Source: an uncultured Chlorobiaceae bacterium (GTDB taxonomy: Bacteria > Bacteroidota > Chlorobiia > Chlorobiales > Chlorobiaceae). Taken from it: a stretch of DNA of 40,697 nucleotides. The position numbers and the translations under genes are program-made. Position 1 is the first letter of the stretch. The number at the start of each line of letters is the position of its first letter. The DNA lies in contig CAJAJL010000097.1 of NCBI GenBank assembly GCA_903940125.1, positions 1 through 40,697 of the forward strand, read 5' to 3'. Shown one piece after another: positions 1 through 9,024 of this stretch. The notes under the pieces were generated by a model that saw only the letters and a list, made by a program, of their open reading frames with translations, had not been told where the DNA came from and ran no database searches.

Positions 1-2
1 GG

Positions 3-75
3 CACGTCAGGAGGGAATCGAACCCCCAACCTGCGGTTTTGGAGACCGCTGCTCTACCAATTAAGCTACTGACGT
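3..75 (-). tRNA. tRNA-Trp (CCA)
   Basis: Read on the minus strand, this is a full cloverleaf: acceptor ACGTCAG pairs with CTGACGT, the anticodon loop CTCCAAA gives anticodon CCA (Trp), and GGTTCGATTCC forms the T arm. The discriminator is G. It is the last of four tRNAs read leftward. In many bacteria tRNA-Trp precedes secE-nusG, so those genes may lie beyond the left edge; that is inference. Confidence 0.95.
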
Positions 76-99
76 ATCAATCAATACCTCCAAAACCTG

Positions 100-172
<73 letters not shown>

Positions 173-189
173 CTCACGCGCAAAAACAG

Positions 190-271
190 TGGGTAGGGGA
201 GGATTCGAACCTCCGAAGACAGAGTCGACAGATTTACAGTCTGTTGCGTTTAACCACTTCGCTACCTACCC
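190..271 (-). tRNA. tRNA-Tyr (GTA)
   Basis: Minus-strand class II tRNA with a long variable arm (the stem around CGACTCTGTCTTCGG). Acceptor GGGTAGG pairs with CCTACCC, the anticodon is GTA (Tyr) and the discriminator is A. It lies between the two Thr tRNAs. Confidence 0.95.
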
Positions 272-282
272 TTGACATCCAG

Positions 283-355
283 AGCTGGTGATGGGACTCG
301 AACCCGCAACCTGCTGATTACAAATCAGCTGCTCTACCAATTGAGCTACACCAGC
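283..355 (-). tRNA. tRNA-Thr (TGT)
   Basis: Minus-strand cloverleaf with acceptor GCTGGTG/CACCAGC and anticodon loop TTTGTAA, giving TGT (threonine ACA/ACG codons). It is the first tRNA transcribed in the cluster. The Thr-Tyr-Thr order resembles the tRNA group that precedes elongation-factor and ribosomal operons in other bacteria. Confidence 0.95.
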
Positions 356-382
356 GACTCAAACTCAAAAAACAGGGCTGGT

Positions 383-410
383 AATATAATGAGAGGTTTT
401 GAAAATACAA
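383..410 (-). promoter_or_regulatory. candidate promoter of the tRNA cluster
   Basis: On the minus strand TTGTAT (405-410) and TATATT (383-388) are separated by 16 bases and lie just upstream of tRNA-Thr(TGT). This resembles a housekeeping -35/-10 pair. The match is by eye only. Confidence 0.35.
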
Positions 411-440
411 AGAAAAAATGATAATCTTATTATTTATCAT
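411..440 (-). terminator. AT-rich hairpin terminator at the SDR stop codon
   Basis: On the minus strand a 7-bp stem ATGATAA/TTATCAT (434-440 with 418-424) is followed by a run of T. It overlaps the last codons and stop of the SDR gene, so transcription from the eno-ispG cluster could end before the tRNAs. The stem is weak. Confidence 0.4.
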
Positions 441-1206
441 GTACTGCTGCAAAAAAACCCGCAAGACGTATTACGACCCTTCTGGTTACCAGTCTTTGTG
501 AAAAAGCAAGTATTTTATCGATCGAAGTAGGAAATATCCTTATTCGGTTTTGCTTCAAACCTTTGATTGCTGCCTTGACAACAACTTCTGTTCCGTAAAT
601 CGGTAAACGAAGATTTGCTGCATTGTGGCCAGAATGTTTAAAAAAACCGGTATTGATAAATCCAGGACAGACTGCTACTACTTTTACCCCTGAACCTTCC
701 AGTTCTTCATGAAGCGATTCGGTAAGCGTCATGATAAATGATTTTGTTGCCGAATAGATTCCAAGCCCTGGAACACCCTGCAGGCCTCCCAAAGAGGCAA
801 CATTTATAATGCTGCCGTCTTTACGTACAATCATTTCTTTGAGAAAAAGGCGGGTGAGCCTGGCGGTTGCCAGGACATTGACCATGATAATCTCTTCAAG
901 CTTTTTATATGGTATTTCTGCAAAATCACCTGCACAGGATAATCCCGCACAATTTACCAGAAAATCAACGTCAGCTTTCGTGTGACGGCAAAACTCATAA
1001 ATTCTGCCCAGACTTTCAGTATCACTCAGATCTTCAACACAAACTTCTACCGCAACACCTCTTTCCTGCCGAAGCTCTTCAGCCAGCATCTGTAATCTCT
1101 CACCCGAGCGGGCAACGAGTATGAGGTTACGGCCACTACGGGCAAATTCTCTGGCAAAAGCCTCTCCGATCCCCATGGAAGCCCCTGTTATCAATGTATA
1201 AAACAT
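430..1206 (-). CDS. short-chain dehydrogenase/reductase (SDR)
   Basis: A 258-residue classical SDR, a soluble NAD(P)-dependent oxidoreductase. The Rossmann motif TGASMGIG is at residues 7-14, NCAG at about 85-88, the catalytic Ser near 138, and YSATK (Tyr151, Lys155) completes the active site. The length is normal for the family. The substrate cannot be read from the sequence; this subgroup includes acyl-lipid and ketone reductases. It follows ispG by about 53 bases on the same strand and may be co-transcribed. No strong Shine-Dalgarno sequence precedes the ATG. Confidence 0.88.
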   Translation of the reverse strand: MFYTLITGASMGIGEAFAREFARSGRNLILVARSGERLQMLAEELRQERGVAVEVCVEDLSDTESLGRIYEFCRHTKADVDFLVNCAGLSCAGDFAEIPYKKLEEIIMVNVLATARLTRLFLKEMIVRKDGSIINVASLGGLQGVPGLGIYSATKSFIMTLTESLHEELEGSGVKVVAVCPGFINTGFFKHSGHNAANLRLPIYGTEVVVKAAIKGLKQNRIRIFPTSIDKILAFSQRLVTRRVVIRLAGFFAAVHDK

Positions 1207-1259
1207 AATGATATCAAAGGTATACGGTTAAAACGCCGTCAAGAAATCGTATCGTCGCG

Positions 1260-3311
1260 TTATGCCTGATCAACCCATTTCCCCCGTTCTTTAATAAGCC
1301 CAATAAGACGATCTACTGCATCCTGTTCAGAAATATTTTCCTCCACACACTCTCTGCCAACATAGAGACTGATTCTGTTTTTTCCAGCACCGACATAGCC
1401 GAAATCAGCATCTGCCATCTCGCCCGGCCCATTAACAATACAGCCCATAATCCCAATCTTTAAACCTTTAAGGTGGGCTGTCCTCTCTTTGATTGCTGCG
1501 GTTGCCCTTTCAAGCTCAAAATAGGTTCTGCCACAGCCAGGGCAGGAAATAAATTCGGTCTTTGACATTCTGATTCTTGCACCCTGAAGAATATTGAATG
1601 CCAGGTTTACCTCATCAGCAGCAGAAAGTCCGGTATGAAGTGCAAGGATGTCGCCAATTCCGTCACAAAACAGTGTCCCTGTCTGCACCGAACTACTTAT
1701 AAGAGTTTCAAGGCGCTCTGAACTCTCTCTATTGAAACGTACCACCATGGGATAGTCGAGCGATCTGCTTTTAAATGCCTGAACAAGTCTGCGATAGGCA
1801 AAAACGGTATTATCCGTGATTATCGAAAACAACAGTCGCTGAACACCCTGCTTATGGAGTTTTTCTGCAAAATGAGCAAGAACCTCTGCTGGAACCGATG
1901 ACCCTGCATGTTCATGTATAAAGCAAAACTCTAAAGCCCCAGTTCGATCATGGGCGAAATGCTTGAGAAAATCCTTTCCAAGCTGTTCTCCCTCTATAAT
2001 ATCAAGCCTGACTTTAGAAACTTTATCAAGCAGTTGTATGGCAAGTGAGATCTCGCTTGTTGAGGCAACAATAGAGCTCCCGGCGTTTCCAAGATTAACA
2101 ATCAGATCGTCAAGAAGCCCAAGCTCTGCCGAGGTGTTTATACGAACAGAAGCGAACTCGGAACGAATGGCATCATGGTGCTTTTCTGGTGCAAGCCTCT
2201 GCACTGCCTCTTTTAATATTGATTCAAAGTCTGTAAGCGAAGCATGTAATTCAGTTTCAACTTTAGGAACAGTGTCACCTCCAACAGCAAGGGCTGCAAT
2301 TGAAAGCTGAACGGAAACCCTGCGATTATAACTGAAAGGATTGAACGGCTCCTGTTCGTTGCCGGCAAGATGGCAGATAGCCTGCTGATTACGGCTTTCA
2401 ACAACATGTTTAAGGGGAAGATGCCCTCTGTCACCTTTAACAAGATGAAAATCGTTATACTTTTTAACGATTGCAAAACCAACAGGCACCTCATGAACAG
2501 GATCCTCAGTCAACGAAACTCTGATTGTATCACCAAGGCCATCTTCAAGGAGCGCGCCAATGCCCATGGCCGATTTAACGCGACCCTCATCACCATCTCC
2601 TGCTTCCGTCACCCCAAGATGAAGAGGATAGGCGTGAATAAGCTCAGCATCTGCCTGCTGAACAAGCAGCCTGTAAGCCTGAATCATCACACGGACATTC
2701 GACGATTTCATTGAAAAAAGAATATCGTGATATCCAACACCCTCACAGAACCTGGCAAACTCAAGTGCAGCTTCAACCATCCCTTCGGGCGAATTTCCAT
2801 AACGACTGACAGTTCTGTCTGACAAAGAACCATGATTGGTTCCTATTCTCATGGACACACCATTCTCACGAGCTTTTTCAACCAGAGGCAGAAATTCAAG
2901 CCGGACATGCTCAAGCTCCTGCTGATATTCGTCTTCAGTATATTCATTGCTTGAAAACTTCTGCCGAGCGGCATAATTACCGGGGTTTATGCGAATATTT
3001 TCTACAAATTCAACAGCTTTGAGTGCCGCACGAGCAGAAAAATGAATATCGGCAACCAGCGGAGTATCTATACCATCAGCACGGAGTTTATCTCGTATGT
3101 TTTTTAGATTTTCAGCATCCTTCTCTGTTGGAACAGTAAGACGTATAATTTCACAACCGGCTTCATACAGCCTCCTGCACTGTTCGACCGTGGCCGAAGT
3201 ATCCATGGTATGCGTATTGGTCATGGATTCAACCCTTATCGGCTGATATCCTCCTAACAGAATGGAGCCAAATGAAACTTCACGGGTTAAACGACGGCGA
3301 TACTGATACAT
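1260..3311 (-). CDS. ispG: 4-hydroxy-3-methylbut-2-enyl diphosphate synthase, long form
   Basis: IspG (GcpE) catalyses the penultimate step of the MEP isoprenoid pathway, reductively opening MEcPP to HMBPP with a [4Fe-4S] cluster. At 683 residues it is the long form known from Bacteroidetes/Chlorobi and plants: an N-terminal TIM barrel, a central insertion of roughly 250 residues, and a C-terminal Fe-S domain. The cluster ligands are visible as SCPGCG (Cys590, Cys593), MGCIVNGPGE (Cys624) and Glu631. The product feeds carotenoid, chlorosome bacteriochlorophyll tail and quinone synthesis. It lies 28 bases after the ftsB-like gene and before the SDR, probably in one operon. Confidence 0.96.
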   Translation of the reverse strand: MYQYRRRLTREVSFGSILLGGYQPIRVESMTNTHTMDTSATVEQCRRLYEAGCEIIRLTVPTEKDAENLKNIRDKLRADGIDTPLVADIHFSARAALKAVEFVENIRINPGNYAARQKFSSNEYTEDEYQQELEHVRLEFLPLVEKARENGVSMRIGTNHGSLSDRTVSRYGNSPEGMVEAALEFARFCEGVGYHDILFSMKSSNVRVMIQAYRLLVQQADAELIHAYPLHLGVTEAGDGDEGRVKSAMGIGALLEDGLGDTIRVSLTEDPVHEVPVGFAIVKKYNDFHLVKGDRGHLPLKHVVESRNQQAICHLAGNEQEPFNPFSYNRRVSVQLSIAALAVGGDTVPKVETELHASLTDFESILKEAVQRLAPEKHHDAIRSEFASVRINTSAELGLLDDLIVNLGNAGSSIVASTSEISLAIQLLDKVSKVRLDIIEGEQLGKDFLKHFAHDRTGALEFCFIHEHAGSSVPAEVLAHFAEKLHKQGVQRLLFSIITDNTVFAYRRLVQAFKSRSLDYPMVVRFNRESSERLETLISSSVQTGTLFCDGIGDILALHTGLSAADEVNLAFNILQGARIRMSKTEFISCPGCGRTYFELERATAAIKERTAHLKGLKIGIMGCIVNGPGEMADADFGYVGAGKNRISLYVGRECVEENISEQDAVDRLIGLIKERGKWVDQA

Positions 3312-3339
3312 TGGATTGTATAACTGTTGAATAAAAAAA

Positions 3340-3648
3340 CTAATGCGGCCTGATGATAAACAGGGTTTCTCCCGGTTTTCGATAATTATATTTTTCCCTT
3401 GCAGCCTTTTCTATACTGTCTGGCTCATGGGCATGCTGTATGCGCAGCTCATTATCAAGTATCTTTTTTTGCTCGATTTTGTCCTGTTCAAGCAGCGTGC
3501 GGTACTCGGCTTCCATATGTATTCTTTTCAAGACACCATAATCGTCGAAAAAAATCCAGAGTAAGAACAGAATAAACGCTACCTGGAAAAAAAACTTTTT
3601 CGGGTTTAAACGAATGTATTCCCAGATTCTATCGATAATTTTTTTCAC
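3340..3648 (-). CDS. FtsB/DivIC-family septum formation initiator
   Basis: A 102-residue protein with a short cytoplasmic N-terminus, one membrane helix at about residues 19-33 (FFFQVAFILFLLWIFF), a coiled-coil segment rich in Glu, Gln and Lys, and the family's C-terminal pattern EKAAREKYNYRKPGETLF. FtsB/DivIC proteins join FtsL and FtsQ in the divisome. Location next to enolase is a recurrent arrangement for this family and supports the call. It is followed closely by ispG. Confidence 0.85.
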   Translation of the reverse strand: MKKIIDRIWEYIRLNPKKFFFQVAFILFLLWIFFDDYGVLKRIHMEAEYRTLLEQDKIEQKKILDNELRIQHAHEPDSIEKAAREKYNYRKPGETLFIIRPH

Positions 3649-3709
3649 GCATCTTAATGCTTAGGGTTGCCAAGTGCTGCCAATGATGCAGCAATGCCTC
3701 GCAACGAGA

Positions 3710-3733
3710 GAAACCCTTTTTGCAAAGGGTTTC
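3710..3733. terminator. 9-bp hairpin between eno and the ftsB-like gene
   Basis: GAAACCCTT and AAGGGTTTC form a perfect 9-bp stem around TTTGCA in the short gap after eno. No clear T-run follows on the minus strand, so it may be an RNA-stability or attenuation hairpin, not a full terminator. Confidence 0.4.
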
Positions 3734-3745
3734 CTTTAAAATACA

Positions 3746-5164
<1,419 letters not shown>

Positions 5165-5305
5165 TCATCGTTGAGGCTACAGCAAATAAGACTTTTTTTT
5201 GTTAATTACATTTTATGCTGATTTCGTTCAACGAAATCTATAAACATGTGCTTTGTATTTCAGTAGCATGCAAGGCCATTATTAATTCAACAAAGGAGTC
5301 CTGCT

Positions 5306-7387
5306 ATGCAAGCCGTCCAACCGGATCAATTGCGAAACATTGTCATTACAGGTCATGCCGGCAGTGGCAAGACCATGCTCACAGAATCACTTGCCTTGAC
5401 TATGGGTGTTATCAATCGCCTCGGCAGCATTGAAGAAGGAAACACCATATCCGATTACTCTACAGATGAAATTCAAAGAAAACACAGCCTCAATACCAGT
5501 CTTATCAATGGATTCTGGAACGACCGTAAAATAAATATTATCGATACTCCCGGCCTTCTTGATTTTCACGGAGATGTCAAATCAGCAATGCGGGTTGCCG
5601 ATACCGTACTGATTACTGTAAACTCCGCATCCGGTGTAGAGGTCGGTACTGATACGATCTGGGAGTATACCAGGGAGTACTACAAACCTACTATATTTAT
5701 TTTAACCAAACTTGATGCTGACCGAACCAACTTCAACGCTACAGTACAGGGACTTAGAGATCATTTCGGCAATCTTGTTACTCCTATACAGTTTCCTGCT
5801 GAGGAGGGTATCGGCCACCATACCCTTATTGATGTCCTGCTGATGAAGCAGCTGACCTTCAACCCCGATAAGACCGGCGGGATGATTATCTCGGATATTC
5901 CCGACCTCCATCTGAAACAAGCTGAAGAGCTGCATCAACAACTGGTTGAGGCTATAGCAGAAACCGATGAGGAGTTGATGAACAAGTTTTTCGAAGTTGG
6001 AACTCTTACAGAAGATGAACTCAGAACCGGAATAAAATCTGCACTGGTCAGCAGAACTTTTTTTCCTGTTTTTTGTACGTCACCCCTTCATCTCATCGGT
6101 TCAGAGCGTCTTCTGAACGCCATTGTCAATCTCTGTCCCTCTCCAATTGAACGAGGCCCGGAACACTCCATCTGTACCGTTGATGAAAGCAAAAATCTTC
6201 TTCAGCCTGATCCTGAAGGCCCGACTATTGCTTTTATTTTCAAAACAATGTCCGAACCTCGTGTAGGTGAAATTTCCTATCTCAGAGTCTACTCCGGCCA
6301 TCTGGAGACAGGGCATGAGCTGATAGATGTCCAGACCGGACAACTTGAAAAACCTGGTCAGGTCTATACCATCATTGGACAGAAAAAAAATCCTGTTGAC
6401 AAACTGCTTGCAGGAGATATCGGTATGGTTGTCAAACTCAAAGATGCCCATACCAATGATACTCTTGCCGATAAAGGTACAAATTGCAGAATAAGTCCTA
6501 TTATTTTTCCTGTACCTATGCTTTCAACTGCCATTATTCCTGTTACCCAGGGTGACGAAGATAAAATTTCTGCGGGTCTTCACCATTTGCATGAAGAAGA
6601 TCCCAGTTTTACCATCCATCATGATGTAGAATTCAACCAGACCATTTTAAAAACTCTCGGGGAAACCCACCTTGATATCATTATCAACCGTTTACAGGCA
6701 AAGTTCAATGTAAAGGTTGACATTGCACCCATTAAAATTCCATACCGTGAGACCATTCGCGTGACATCCTCCGCCCAGGGAAAATATAAAAAGCAATCCG
6801 GAGGAAGAGGACAATATGGTGATGTCTGGGTAAGACTTGAACCGTTGGTACGAGATACCGGCTTTGTATTTGCAAGCGAGGTCGTGGGTGGCGTTGTCCC
6901 GACACGCTATCTCCCTGCTGTTGAAAAAGGACTTCGTGAATCTATTGAAAAAGGTATTCTTGCCGGTTATCCTGTAGTTGATCTCAAGGCTGTTGCTTAT
7001 GATGGTTCTTTCCATCCTGTGGACAGTTCTGAATTTGCTTTTAAAATAGCAGGAAGCATGGCATTCAAAAATGCGTTCGACAAAGCAAGACCATTTCTGC
7101 TCGAACCGATTTACTCCTTGACTGTCTATGCACCGGAACAGTATACAGGTGAGATAGTGGGGGACATTTCCAGCAGACGTGGAAAAATTCTTGGCATGGA
7201 TGCAGATGTAAGATTACAGATTATCCGTGCGCTTATTCCTCAAGCAGCGCTGACTGCATTCCATCATGCACTGACACGACTGACCCAGAGCAGGGCCAGA
7301 TACTTCTATAGCTTCAGCCATTACGAAGAAGCTCCGCCCGATATCGCTCATCAGATTATTGCAGCAAAAGATGCAAAAGAATCTTGA
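5306..7387 (+). CDS. elongation factor G-like translational GTPase
   Basis: A 693-residue protein with EF-G architecture: GTPase domain I, beta-barrel II, domains III-V ending in the EF-G C-terminus. P-loop GHAGSGKT is at residues 16-23, DTPG at 80-83 and TKLD at 134-137 in place of NKxD. The catalytic His that follows DTPG in canonical EF-G (DTPGH) is Leu here (DTPGLLDF), as in divergent EF-G-like paralogues, so this is unlikely to be the main translocase. Its role is unknown; ribosome recycling or a stress function is possible. A good SD (AAAGGAG) precedes the ATG. It is a single-gene unit closed by a strong terminator. Confidence 0.88.
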   Translation: MQAVQPDQLRNIVITGHAGSGKTMLTESLALTMGVINRLGSIEEGNTISDYSTDEIQRKHSLNTSLINGFWNDRKINIIDTPGLLDFHGDVKSAMRVADTVLITVNSASGVEVGTDTIWEYTREYYKPTIFILTKLDADRTNFNATVQGLRDHFGNLVTPIQFPAEEGIGHHTLIDVLLMKQLTFNPDKTGGMIISDIPDLHLKQAEELHQQLVEAIAETDEELMNKFFEVGTLTEDELRTGIKSALVSRTFFPVFCTSPLHLIGSERLLNAIVNLCPSPIERGPEHSICTVDESKNLLQPDPEGPTIAFIFKTMSEPRVGEISYLRVYSGHLETGHELIDVQTGQLEKPGQVYTIIGQKKNPVDKLLAGDIGMVVKLKDAHTNDTLADKGTNCRISPIIFPVPMLSTAIIPVTQGDEDKISAGLHHLHEEDPSFTIHHDVEFNQTILKTLGETHLDIIINRLQAKFNVKVDIAPIKIPYRETIRVTSSAQGKYKKQSGGRGQYGDVWVRLEPLVRDTGFVFASEVVGGVVPTRYLPAVEKGLRESIEKGILAGYPVVDLKAVAYDGSFHPVDSSEFAFKIAGSMAFKNAFDKARPFLLEPIYSLTVYAPEQYTGEIVGDISSRRGKILGMDADVRLQIIRALIPQAALTAFHHALTRLTQSRARYFYSFSHYEEAPPDIAHQIIAAKDAKES

Positions 7388-7403
7388 ATTTTTTTTCCAA
7401 TAT

Positions 7404-7430
7404 AGCCCCGATCATTTCGGGGCTTTTCCT
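7404..7430 (+). terminator. Rho-independent terminator of the EF-G-like gene
   Basis: AGCCCCGA and TCGGGGCT form an 8-bp GC-rich stem with a short loop, followed by TTTCCTTTT, 17 bases after the stop codon. It lies between convergent genes but the T-rich tail serves the plus strand only. Confidence 0.88.
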
Positions 7431-7431
7431 T

Positions 7432-8166
7432 TTACAAAACGCCGAACATTGACTTTATTTTAAGCCACCACACAATCCAGATTGCTTCGCTTATGTTTTT
7501 TCGAGTCATTTTTGACTTTCCAACTGATCTGTCAACAAATACGATTGGAATTTCTTTAATGGAAAACCCTTTCTTCCACACTCTGAAATTCATTTCGATC
7601 TGAAATGAATACCCCTGGGAATTAACAGCGTCAAGATCAAGGGCACGCAGCACTTCTATACTGAAGCATTTAAAACCACTTGTAGGATCATCAACTGGCA
7701 GGCCGGTAATGATCTGTGTATAAATACTTGCCATTTTTGAAAGTATCAACCTGCCAAGAGGCCAGTTAACAACATTAATTGTATTGTTCATATAGCGGGA
7801 CCCGATAACCAGATCAGCTCCACCTTCCATTGCATCAAGAAAGCGCTTCACTTCGGCAGGATCGTGTGAAAAGTCTGCATCCATCTCTATTATATAAGGA
7901 TAACCCTTATTAATGGCATAGTGGAAACCACTGATATATGCGGTACCAAGCCCTAATTTTCTCTCGCGTTGTATAACATGCAGACCAGGCATCGTATTCT
8001 GCATTGATCGAACAATATCTATAGTGCCATCAGGAGAGTTATCGTCAATAACAAGAATATCAACAGATGAGGGATAGAGTTCTGCAAGATCATGCAGCAA
8101 CCTTGCAATATTTTCAGCCTCATTGTATGTAGGTATTATAATAAGTGCGTTTTTCTGCTCCAGCAT
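7432..8166 (-). CDS. polyprenol-phosphate sugar synthase-like glycosyltransferase (GT2)
   Basis: A 244-residue GT2 enzyme resembling dolichyl/polyprenol-phosphate mannose synthase. The nucleotide-sugar fold starts with IIIPTYNEAENI (about 9-20), followed by VIDDNSPDGT and the metal-binding DADFSHDP. Conserved VIGSRY and DPTSGFKCF segments are present. It is the short form with no C-terminal membrane domain. It would transfer a hexose from a nucleotide sugar to a polyprenyl phosphate at the inner membrane face, but the exact sugar cannot be told. It follows pscB but is separated from it by a strong terminator. Confidence 0.85.
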   Translation of the reverse strand: MLEQKNALIIIPTYNEAENIARLLHDLAELYPSSVDILVIDDNSPDGTIDIVRSMQNTMPGLHVIQRERKLGLGTAYISGFHYAINKGYPYIIEMDADFSHDPAEVKRFLDAMEGGADLVIGSRYMNNTINVVNWPLGRLILSKMASIYTQIITGLPVDDPTSGFKCFSIEVLRALDLDAVNSQGYSFQIEMNFRVWKKGFSIKEIPIVFVDRSVGKSKMTRKNISEAIWIVWWLKIKSMFGVL

Positions 8167-8183
8167 GACAAATAAAAATCTTC

Positions 8184-8218
8184 AAAAAAAAAGCATTGCT
8201 TACCTGAAGCAATGCTTT
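8184..8218 (-). terminator. Rho-independent terminator of pscB
   Basis: On the minus strand an 11-12 bp perfect stem (AAGCATTGCTT/AAGCAATGCTT, loop of 5) is followed by seven T. It lies about 40 bases past the pscB stop and separates the reaction-centre genes from the glycosyltransferase. Confidence 0.9.
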
Positions 8219-8258
8219 CAAAAAAATATTGACATCTACAAGGCCATGCCCGATTGTC

Positions 8259-8933
8259 CTACCGCGCTTCCCTGTGAAATCTGTGCAGAAACCTGAGGTC
8301 AAAATCAAGCCTTTCAGGTGGCGTATAGGTAAAATCAAGCACCTCACCGTCAGGCAGCACTTCTATCAATGCTCCTGATGGACATTCGTCAGCAGAAAAA
8401 CATGCAGAACAGGAGATACAGGCATCCTGATCAATATAACACCTGAACCCTCCTTCCTGAACGTCACCGTAGAACTTGTAACCAATAGCATTAACTTTAG
8501 GAGGGCACTTGTCAAGACAGAGTCCACATCCAACACAGAGGTTTTCAATGATAAAGTAGTGTGACTTTGCTCTTGGTTCAGCCTTTTTCGCAACCGGTTG
8601 TGCACCCGTTGCAGGCACTGCCGGTGCTCCCTTAGCTACGGGAGTTCCTTTTGCTGCTGGTGCCGCCGGCTTTGCTCCTGGTGCCGGCTTTGCACCTGGT
8701 GCTGGTTTCGGCGCTACTTTTTTTACCGGAAGGGCAGATTCCTGACGTACACCGCTTCTCCCGAGATTAGTATTCAGTGATGCAAGTCGAAGTTTTCCCG
8801 TTTGTTTCTGCGGGGCCTCTTTTGGTTTTGGCTGTCCCAGCTTCGCAGCCGGAGCTACCGCTTTTGGAGCGGCAGGCGGAGTCTTAGCAGCAGGTTGTGA
8901 CACTATATCTTTCTTTTGTACAGGATCGGCCAT
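8259..8933 (-). CDS. pscB: P840 reaction-centre iron-sulfur subunit PscB (FA/FB)
   Basis: A 224-residue protein holding the two terminal [4Fe-4S] clusters of the green sulfur bacterial reaction centre; it passes electrons from FX to soluble ferredoxin on the cytoplasmic side. The first ~125 residues are a basic Ala/Pro/Lys-rich extension with AKPAPG-type repeats typical of PscB. Cluster 1 ligands are Cys133, 136, 139 and 143; cluster 2 ligands are Cys172, 175, 178 and 184, so the last gap is five residues, not three. A strong SD (AGGAGGG) precedes the ATG. It lies downstream of pscA with a large hairpin between them. Confidence 0.97.
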   Translation of the reverse strand: MADPVQKKDIVSQPAAKTPPAAPKAVAPAAKLGQPKPKEAPQKQTGKLRLASLNTNLGRSGVRQESALPVKKVAPKPAPGAKPAPGAKPAAPAAKGTPVAKGAPAVPATGAQPVAKKAEPRAKSHYFIIENLCVGCGLCLDKCPPKVNAIGYKFYGDVQEGGFRCYIDQDACISCSACFSADECPSGALIEVLPDGEVLDFTYTPPERLDFDLRFLHRFHREAR

Positions 8934-8972
8934 AAAAACCCTCCTCTTTAATTACTGGTAAACTTTAGTATC

Positions 8973-9020
8973 AAAAAAGGTCATTCACTAAGGAGCACTG
9001 AGACTCCTTAGTGAATGACC
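8973..9020 (-). terminator. large intercistronic hairpin between pscA and pscB
   Basis: A perfect 17-bp stem (8979-8995 with 9004-9020, loop of 8) is followed on the minus strand by six T. It begins right after the pscA stop and ends 40 bases before the pscB start. It can terminate most transcripts after pscA or protect the pscA message, so it probably sets the pscA:pscB expression ratio. Confidence 0.92.
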
Positions 9021-9024
9021 GGAA

